Assembly (NCBI GenBank): GCA_019188255.1
Contig: JAETXT010000009.1
Span: 1,984,001-2,048,000, forward strand
Direction of reading: 5' to 3'
Source: Verticillium longisporum
Taxonomy: Eukaryota > Ascomycota > Sordariomycetes > Glomerellales > Plectosphaerellaceae
DNA length: 64,000 nucleotides
Part shown: one piece after another, positions 57,442-64,000 of the stretch
Layout of the letters: each line of letters starts with the position of its first letter
How positions within the stretch are numbered: position 1 is the stretch's first letter
Position numbers and translations under genes: made by a program
Notes under the pieces: generated by a model
Database searches by the model: none
What the model saw: only the letters and a program-made list of their open reading frames with translations
Told to the model about the DNA's origin: nothing

Positions 57442-59713
57442 ATGCACCGAGCGCTGTCATCGAGATGGCTACGGAGCGCGCTGAGGATTGGTGACCGGGC
57501 CGCCCTGGCCGAGGTGCCTGGGTATCTGTGCCCAGCGCTCAGTCTCTCGGCGCAAAGGGGGCGAGGTGTTGCTCACCAGATGACGGTTGCGCACGGCCAA
57601 CGAAGGTGTCTTCATGCCGAATCGAATCTTCATGAATCGAATCCATCGGAATCTCTCGAGCGACTGCCTTCGGATCCCGCAGATGCCAACGCGCTGGCTT
57701 TGGCGAAGCTGCCTCTACAATGCCATGGTTGCGGCGCCTTCACTCAGACCACGGAGCCTGACCAGGCTGGCTACTACGACTTGAACCGCAAATCTGTGCA
57801 AAGGTTTGCGGCTTCCGAACACGAGTACGAGATAAAGAAGGGGGAGATCGAGGAAGACTTTGTTGTGACCAAGGCTTTGGAGGGATTGGACGAACACAAG
57901 CTTCAAGAGCTTGACCTAGACCCTAGGACTCTGCTCGCCGGAGAGGACCTCGAGACTGATATTCCCTGTGAGCTCTAACCACGAACATCGATCCGTGGAC
58001 ATCTTTGCTTACATTCCGCTTAGCTTTCCCCCCCGCGCCGAATGCAACGCCGCTGTGCAACCGCTGCCATGCGCTCGTGCACCACCGCAAGGGCACGCCC
58101 ATCTTCCACCCGAGCGTCGACGCCCTCCGCGAAACGATCGAAGAGTCGCCCTTCAAGAACAACCACATTTACCATGTCATCGACGCCGCGGATTTCCCCA
58201 TGTCGCTCGTGCCGAAATTGCACCAGCTTCTGGGCGACGTCAGCCTCAGGCGGCGCAACCGCAGGTCGCGTGCCGGACGCTACTACAAGGACCGCAAGTT
58301 TGACATGAGCTTCATCATCACGCGCTCCGATCTTCTGGCGCCGACGGAGAAGCAGGTCAACGCCCTGATGCCGTATCTGCGCGAGGTGCTGCGGAGCGCC
58401 TTGGGGAGTTTGGCGACGTTGTCAGGCTGGGCAACCTCAAATGCGTCAGCGCGAAGCGGAGCTGGTGGACGAAGGACCTCAAGCAGGAGATTTACAAGCG
58501 CGGCGGCGCTGGGTGGATGGTCGGCAAGGCCAACGTCGGCAAGAGCCAGCTCTTCCAGGCCGTGTTCCCCAAGGGCACGACGGCCGACATACCGTTCAAG
58601 AACGCCGTCGAGGTGTCCATGTTTTCGCGGGAGGAGGAGGACGAGAACCTCAAGTACCTCGACGATGGGGCGGAGAACTACGACGAGCGTCTCGACCTCG
58701 ACGCCCTGCTGCCGCCGGCGCGCCCCGAGAGCAACTACCCGGAGATGCCCACCGTGTCGTCTCTGCCTGGCACGACAGCCTCCCCGATCCGCATCCCCTA
58801 CGGCAACGGCAAGGGCGAGCTCATCGACCTGCCGGGCCTCGTGCGGAGCGACCTCGAGCTCTTTGTCCAGGAGGACAAGCGCCAGGCCCTGGTCATGCAG
58901 GACAGGCTCAAGCCCGAGCAGCACTCGATCAAGCCGGGCCAGTCGCTGCTGCTCGGCGGCCTCATCCGCATCACGCCGCGGACGCCGGACCTCATCTTCC
59001 TCGGCTACAACTTCACGCCGCTGCCCGAGCACCTGACGTCGACCGACAAGGCCATCGCCTTCCAGGCGCAGACGAGGACCGCCGCGCAGATCGACAACAT
59101 CTGCACCCCCGACGCGGCCGACAAGATGCAGCTCGCGGGCTCCTTCCCGCTCCGCCACGACGTGACCAAGCTCCGCGCGGGGCCCATCACGCGCAAAGAC
59201 GCCATCAACATCAAGGTCGAGAACCTGCCGTACCGCGTTCTGTCGACCGACATTCTCATCGAGGGCGTCGGCTGGGTGGAGATGACGGCCCAGGTCCGCG
59301 CGAGGCAGCTATTCGCCAAGCCCGAGGCCAAGGTGGCGGCGGAGCCCGTCGTCGACGACACGCCCGAGGACAAGCCGCAGGATCCCTTTGACGCCATCCT
59401 GTCGCGTGTGCACGGCGCCGAGAAGGAGAAGCCCAAGGCGCCGCCGGCCGCCGACAAGAAGACGAACAGCAAGGCCGGCGGACTCGACGAGCCCGTCGAG
59501 CTCAACTGGCCCGTGGTCGACGTGTACAGCCCGCTCGGCAAGTTCGTCGGCGTGCGACCCCCGATGAACGGCTACATGCTCAACAAGCCGCGCGTGCTGG
59601 CGAAGCACAAGAAGGCGCGGCCGCGCAGGAGCATGAAGGGCGCCAAGAAGAGGGACAAGATGGCGCGCAGACATGCCGCTGCTGCGTCCGCTTCCGCTTC
59701 GACGTCGGCTTGA
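57442..59713 (+). CDS. gep3: Gep3/YqeH-type mitochondrial GTPase, one frameshift
   Basis: Circularly permuted GTPase linked to assembly of the mitochondrial small ribosomal subunit. Exons 57442-57967 and 58024-59713; the intron is 56 nt. The start MHRALSSRWLRSALRIG gives a mitochondrial presequence; a frame open upstream to 57307 is less likely to be translated. The zinc knuckle is split between CHGCGAF near residue 93 and LCNRCHALVHH near 185. Permuted motifs run G4 (FIITRSDLL), G5 (CVSAKRSW), G1 (GKANVGKS), G2-like (SSLPGTTASP) and G3 (LIDLPGLV). The frame breaks at four G (58403-58406) before EFGDVVRLGNLKC; one added base gives 738 aa. The tail is basic and Ala/Ser-rich. Confidence 0.9.
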
Positions 59714-60139
59714 GGCGAGGGCACGAGACGCATCCAGAGAAGACTGTCATAATACTGTATTTTATCCTGTACGTTACGACTTGTACCATTATGCGGGGTC
59801 ATAATAAAAATCCCAGGAACCCATCAATCACCCCTTCTCAAAGCTGGGGAAGATTCGCCGATAGACAGATACTCTTCATGAAATCTTTCCTTCCCATGAC
59901 CCGTGATTCCGTAAATCAGTCTTCCCGAAATTTCTCCTCCACGCAGCCAGTGGCGCCTTAAAACACCGACATCAGCATGACAATATGGGTATCAGCCTGA
60001 ACACTCCGTAGACGCCCAGGGCTCTCCTCGGATAGAAGAACCACTCCCAAAGTTACAGAAAAAAAAAGAAGACCAGAAAAGCGTGACGTTCGTTCTGGGC
60101 CCCTTCCCGCCCGAAAGTGCGTCACGGCAGACTCGGGCC
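59714..60139. other. convergent 3' intergenic region
   Basis: Between gep3 and the polyQ gene, which converge. AT-rich around 59745-59815. No gene. Confidence 0.4.
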
Positions 60140-61087
60140 TTACGCCGTCCCTGGCGTGACCCCGACAGCCGTGCCGTTAACAGCCTGCCCGGGCGTGACC
60201 AGCTCGCGGAAGCGTGCATAAAACGTCTCGGCATCCAGACCCTCCTGCTGCAGCTGCTGCAGCTGCTCGGGCTGCGCCTGTCGCCTCGCGGCCTCGAGCT
60301 CCCGCCTCGCCTCCCACCGGACGGAGACGAGAGCGGCCTTGCGCAGGTCAAGCTCGGCGCCGGCGGCGGCGCGCTGGGCGTCGGTCATGGCGCGGTAGTC
60401 GGTCTTGAGGCGGTCGAGGTCGAGGGCGGGGTTGGCGGTTGTGGCCGCTGTGAGGTTGCTGCTGCCGCTGGCGCCGCCACCGGTGAGGCTGCCCGGAGGC
60501 AGAATCTCGTTGAGGAGGTCGGAGGCGGAGGCGCGGGCGCGGGCGGCGCGGGCTTGGGAGTCTGTCGAGGCTGCTGAGGAGAGAGGGCCGCCTGGTGTTC
60601 GGAGATGCTGCTGTTGCTGCAGCTGTTGGGCTTGCTGTTGGCGTTGGAGGTCCTTGGGGTATGCTGGTTGTGTTGGTGCAGGCTGCTGTTGAGGCTGCTG
60701 TTGTTGCTGTTGCTGTTGAGGCTGTTGTGGTGGTGGCTGTTGCTGTTGTTGTTGTTGCTGCTGCTGCTGCTGGATGGGCCGGATGGGATTCGGGTTGGGA
60801 GCGAGGTTCAGTGGGGGCACAACGCTCAGCTTCGGATCAAGGGATGGCGAGGCGGAGGGGGAGGCATCGTCAGACATGGGCTGCTGCAGGCCGCGAGAGG
60901 ACGGGGTGGGCGTGCGGCCGTGGCCGGCGCCGGGCGTGAGCGTCTTGGAGCGGCGCAGGGTTGTTTTGATGGTGTTGAAGGGAACGTCAGGTAAGTACTT
61001 GTGGATTTTCTTAGCACCGTTTCCAGCGGCGCGAAGCTCGAAAATGCGAGCGCGCATGGTCGGGTCGAGCTGACGGCCGCGAACCAT
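60140..61087 (-). CDS. Helix-turn-helix polyglutamine protein (unknown)
   Basis: Intronless, 315 aa. Residues about 8-45 (TMRARIFELRAAGNGAKKIH, then NTIKTTLRRSK) form a homeodomain-like helix-turn-helix of the sort found at the N-terminus of Tc1/mariner and Fot-type transposases and in Psq-like proteins. The middle is low complexity: Pro/Ser then long Gln tracts (12 Gln, then 8 Gln between Pro-Gln repeats) coded by mixed CAG/CAA. The C-terminus has a charged helical segment, DLDRLKTDYRAMTDAQRAA then ARRELEAARRQAQPEQL, able to form a coiled coil. A DNA-binding role is inferred only from the helix-turn-helix. No transposase catalytic part is present. Confidence 0.7.
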   Translation of the reverse strand: MVRGRQLDPTMRARIFELRAAGNGAKKIHKYLPDVPFNTIKTTLRRSKTLTPGAGHGRTPTPSSRGLQQPMSDDASPSASPSLDPKLSVVPPLNLAPNPNPIRPIQQQQQQQQQQQQPPPQQPQQQQQQQQPQQQPAPTQPAYPKDLQRQQQAQQLQQQQHLRTPGGPLSSAASTDSQARAARARASASDLLNEILPPGSLTGGGASGSSNLTAATTANPALDLDRLKTDYRAMTDAQRAAAGAELDLRKAALVSVRWEARRELEAARRQAQPEQLQQLQQEGLDAETFYARFRELVTPGQAVNGTAVGVTPGTA

Positions 61088-62156
61088 TGCTGTGAAGGAA
61101 CAATGGATGGGCAGTACGGATGGCGGAACGTGTTGATGAACCCTTGGGCCGGCGGCGGAAGGGATGGAGCTATTTCGAGCGATGGCGTGGGTGAGGTAGG
61201 TGGTCAAATGGATGATGGGAGTTGCTGGGTGGGTGAGGTGTGGGTGTGGGTGAGGGTGAGGGTGAGGATGAGGAGGGTGAGGGTGAGGTTCAAGGTCGCG
61301 GGTGGTTTTCTCGTGTTGGGGGCGTGTTGTGTTGGAGGAATTGGCTGGGGGCAGGAGGGAGGTCAAGAAGAGGAGGGAGGTCTGGGAGGGAGGCTTGGGA
61401 GGTCTGGGAGGTCTGGGCGGTCTGGGAGGTCTCAGACTCCTGGGAGGTCAGGCCAGGTGCCGAATTTGCAGAGGGGGGTGCATTCAACGCGTTCGGGCTG
61501 GGGGGAGCGCAAGCGCCAGGTACTTCCAAGCTGGAGAGCAGTCGCGCTCCCCAGGAGGGGGGGGGGTGTTGGCATTATTACCAGGGTTTGCTTTGGCGGG
61601 ACGCGATGTGACGCCCGTCCCTTGTGCTCCTGACAATGACGCGGGGTGGCCCTGACGGTGTACATAGTTGCAGGCCGAAGTTTCGCGGAGGTCCCACGTC
61701 AAGACCCACCAGTTCACCCCCCTAGCTGTCCCACAGGCAACTTCTCAGGTACAAGCTGTCTCCGCGTGAGGCCTGGCAGCCAGCTGTCAACCCAAAATCA
61801 CTGCTGCACCCCTTGTCGAGGCGAGGTACTTGCCCCCACCGCGATATTTACCGTACCCGACGGTACCAAGTACCATGCTGATGTAATCCGGTGGGATCAT
61901 GAACCTGACTCTGACCCGACTCTGACCCCACCAACGTCAGAAGTTCCTGACTTCATCTTTCTCCCTCTTCGCAGCGTCGCCTCGCGTGCCCGGGTTCATC
62001 GCTGGTAATTGATTGCGTGTACGGCACTGCTTCAAGCTTCGCTTCTCGGCTCACGGCAGTTTCGACAGCGGCTACCCAAACACCACTCACGCGTGTTCTC
62101 GGGAATCCATCGGCCATCTCTCGCCGCCACCCAGGATCACCCACCACCAAAAAGCC
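61088..62156. promoter_or_regulatory. divergent intergenic region, polyQ gene / ypi1
   Basis: Contains a purine-rich GGGAGGTCTGG-type repeat at 61365-61440 and a GTGAGGGTGAG-type repeat at 61235-61290, both probably in the leader or promoter of the polyQ gene. No other gene. Confidence 0.45.
61365..61440. repeat. GGAGGTCTG tandem repeat
   Basis: Five or more copies of a 9-bp ggaggtctg/ggcggtctg unit, about 280-350 bases upstream of the polyQ gene start. Confidence 0.75.
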
Positions 62157-62764
62157 ATGGCTTCAGCGGCACAGCGACCTCTGCAGTGCGGGAGCCCGGC
62201 TCCCTCGCAAACACAGACAGTGACCTCGGCGCCAGTGCGCCCAAACACACAGCAAACAACGCTCCGGTTGCGAGGCGCCCACGCGCCGTCACGACCGTCG
62301 GTCCAGTGGGCTGACGATGTTGTCGACAACGAGGGGCTCGGTCGAAAGAAGTCCAAGGGTATGTTCTGCCGTGCGCAGGGAACTTGAACCGTCCTGACAC
62401 GACGCCAGTGTGCTGCATTTACCATCGTCCCAAGGGCATCGACGAGTCCAGCGATGAATCGTCCTCCGACTCGTCTTCCGACGGCTCCGATTCTGACAAC
62501 GAGAGCGGCAGGAGGAGAGTACCCGACGGCGACAGCAAAGGCAAAGGCAAAGGCAAAGGCAAAGGCAAAGGCAAAGGCAAGGCGAAACCACATGAGTGCG
62601 ACGACCATGATCACGACCACGGCCATGCGCATCACCAGGGCAGGCCTGACAAACGCGGTGGCGACAAGGGCAAGGAGAAGCGGCTGCCCAGTCCGAATGC
62701 CTATGAGAGGATACCCAAGCCGCCGAAAGCGAAGAACGACCAGGGCGAAAATACGGAAAATTAG
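62157..62764 (+). CDS. ypi1: Ypi1, inhibitor/regulator of type 1 protein phosphatase
   Basis: Ypi1 (inhibitor-3 family) binds and regulates the PP1 catalytic subunit Glc7 in the nucleus. Exons 62157-62358 and 62409-62764; the intron (50 nt, GTATGT...GACGCCAG) joins GRKKSK to VCCIYHRPK. Predicted 185 aa. The family signature is clear: SVQWADDVVDNEGLGRKKSK, where VQW serves the RVxF-type PP1 docking, followed by CCIYHRP. A Ser/Asp-rich stretch (SSDESSSDSSSDGSDSDNE) precedes a Lys-Gly repeat coded by (GGCAAA)n and a His/Asp-rich segment (CDDHDHDHGHAHHQ). The start ATG has good context (gccATGg). Frame intact. Confidence 0.92.
62538..62582 (+). repeat. (GGCAAA)n coding repeat
   Basis: About seven tandem hexamers in the second exon of ypi1, coding a Gly-Lys repeat. 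Confidence 0.85.
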
Positions 62765-63497
62765 ATGACGAAAATGAAATGACAAGAGAAACTGCATAAC
62801 TGGCCTCCGGCGAGGGGCTGACGGCGTCATGGGACAGACACGACAAGGATAAACAGACATGGGGACGGATGGCATACATAGGATACCCGGGTCAGCATTT
62901 GCAGAGCACAGTGCAGGAGAAGGTGGGCGTGAATATGCTAATATCATCTGGTATTCGTTTTGGTCGACTTGATTCGATTCATACCTGGTATCATGGTGTT
63001 CGTGTGATGAGAGAGCATGGCCATTTTCAGTGGTCAGCAAAACCGGACGACGGGTCCATGACACGGTTTCACGAGGAAACGATCAACCCGGTAAGCTGCA
63101 GACAACGTACACAGCAAGAGTGACTTGATTTCCTCTCGAACACTTATGCCTCGACACTGCACGCCGTGGACAGGGACCTCCGGGCGGCACCTCGGCCAGC
63201 GCCGGCGGCGAGGCAATGGGGTGTCTGATAAGATGCACCACCAATAAAGGGGTTCAGGGAGACCCAGATGGCGGGGTGAATATGACCCACAGCGGGGTAG
63301 CAAGAACCCAGCACAGCTCCAGGCCCATGGATCCCTCTGATCGTCACGCCTCGACAGACTTTCTGCTTTTTCCAACCATCCATCTACTCTAACCCATTGA
63401 ACCATCGGTCAACTTGTCATCTCACCCTCTGAGTTTCCCAAATATCATCCCATTTTTGTTCTCCCGTTCATCTGACTTTGGCATCTCACACACGACC
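62765..63497. other. intergenic between ypi1 and ureG
   Basis: 3' flank of ypi1 and ureG promoter. Short frames without domains; no gene. Confidence 0.4.
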
Positions 63498-64000
63498 ATG
63501 TCTCACTCACACGACGGCGGCGCCAGCCACTCCCACTCCCATGATGCCAGCATCTCAGCTGCTGAGCATGGCCACTCGCACGAGATCCTTGACGGGCCCG
63601 GCAGCTACCTCGGCCGCGAGATGCCCATCGTAGAGGGCCGCAACTGGTCTGACCGAGCCTTCACCATTGGCATCGGCGGGTGAGCCCTCCCCCTCCCCCC
63701 TTGCCCCCTCCCCCCTTGCCCCCTTGCCCCCTTGCACCCCCTTTCCGGCATCCTGCTGTTCCCCCCCTGACAAACATTGGAGCACTTCCTAACGAAACGG
63801 CAGACCCGTGGGTTCCGGCAAGACGGCCCTCATGCTGGCGCTCTCGCGGGCGCTGCGCGAAAAGTACTCGCTCGCCGCCGTGACCAACGACATCTTCACG
63901 CGCGAGGACGCCGAGTTCCTAACCCGCCACAAGGCCCTGCCGGCCTCGCGCATCCGCGCCATCGAGACGGGCGGCTGCCCGCACGCCGCCGTGCGCGAGG
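63498..64000 (+). CDS. ureG: Urease accessory GTPase UreG (3' part outside window)
   Basis: UreG hydrolyses GTP while delivering nickel to urease. Exon 1 is 63498-63679; the intron 63680-63803 (124 nt, GTGAGC...ACGGCAG) joins IGIGG to [11 protein letters not shown]; exon 2 runs past the window edge. The His-rich N-terminus ([20 protein letters not shown]) fits metal binding. The P-loop GPVGSGKT is split by the intron. [16 protein letters not shown] and [17 protein letters not shown], with the Cys-Pro-His metal site, follow. The gene is truncated only by the window. The intron carries a (CCCCCTTG)n-like C-rich repeat. Confidence 0.93.
63687..63741 (+). repeat. C-rich CCCCCTTG-type repeat in ureG intron
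   Basis: Several tandem copies of ccccctt-g with variable C number inside the first ureG intron. Confidence 0.8.

Overview
The window is nuclear DNA of a filamentous ascomycete (Pezizomycotina, most likely Sordariomycetes/Hypocreales). The evidence is short GT-AG introns (about 47-160 nt) with CTNAC-type branch sites, single-gene units on both strands, and Sordariomycete-like versions of Nse1, Bre2, Hul4, Psy2 and Gep3. No tRNA, rRNA, intact transposon, CRISPR array, phage or biosynthetic gene cluster was found. The content is mostly housekeeping.

Layout. 0-16 kb: nse1 (+, SMC5/6), a repeat-rich membrane protein (+), bre2 (-, COMPASS), mme1-type mitochondrial carrier (-), imp2 (-, inner membrane peptidase), eIF2alpha (-), bub3 (+), an AT-hook protein (-). 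16-30 kb: aldo-keto reductase (-), a long PPR protein (+), erg1 squalene epoxidase (+), alg5 (-), an APC permease (-). 30-43 kb: a small ORF (-), a Ser/Pro-rich protein (-), a 5 kb stretch without recognisable genes, and psy2 (+). 43-64 kb: afg2 (-), a mitochondrial-type unknown (+), sec4 Rab (-), hul4 HECT ligase (+), mrp49 (-) divergent from gep3 (+), a polyQ helix-turn-helix protein (-), ypi1 (+), and ureG (+), which runs off the right edge.

The strongest window-wide signal is damage to reading frames. At least ten places in eight conserved genes (mme1 twice, eIF2alpha, aldo-keto reductase, PPR, erg1, alg5 twice, psy2, gep3) lack exactly one base, nearly all inside short homopolymers; bre2 probably adds another. 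Restoring one base at each place makes every exon sum divisible by three. This fits consensus errors in the assembly better than pseudogenes. Separately, three in-frame TAG codons interrupt conserved parts of bre2 (two) and hul4 (one) with the frame unchanged on both sides. They may be base errors, true stops, or candidates for the UAG-to-UGG mRNA editing known from Fusarium and Neurospora. A second pattern is a family of short intergenic motifs built on ACCTAGGT/GGTACCT that sit a few hundred bases upstream of gene starts and never in a recognised exon.

Functional groups: chromatin and cell cycle (nse1, bre2, bub3, psy2, ypi1), mitochondria (mme1, imp2, PPR, mrp49, gep3), translation and ribosome assembly (eIF2alpha, afg2), and sterol, glycosylation and secretion (erg1, alg5, sec4). 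They look co-located by chance, except the divergent mrp49/gep3 pair, which shares a 303-bp promoter between two mitoribosome genes.
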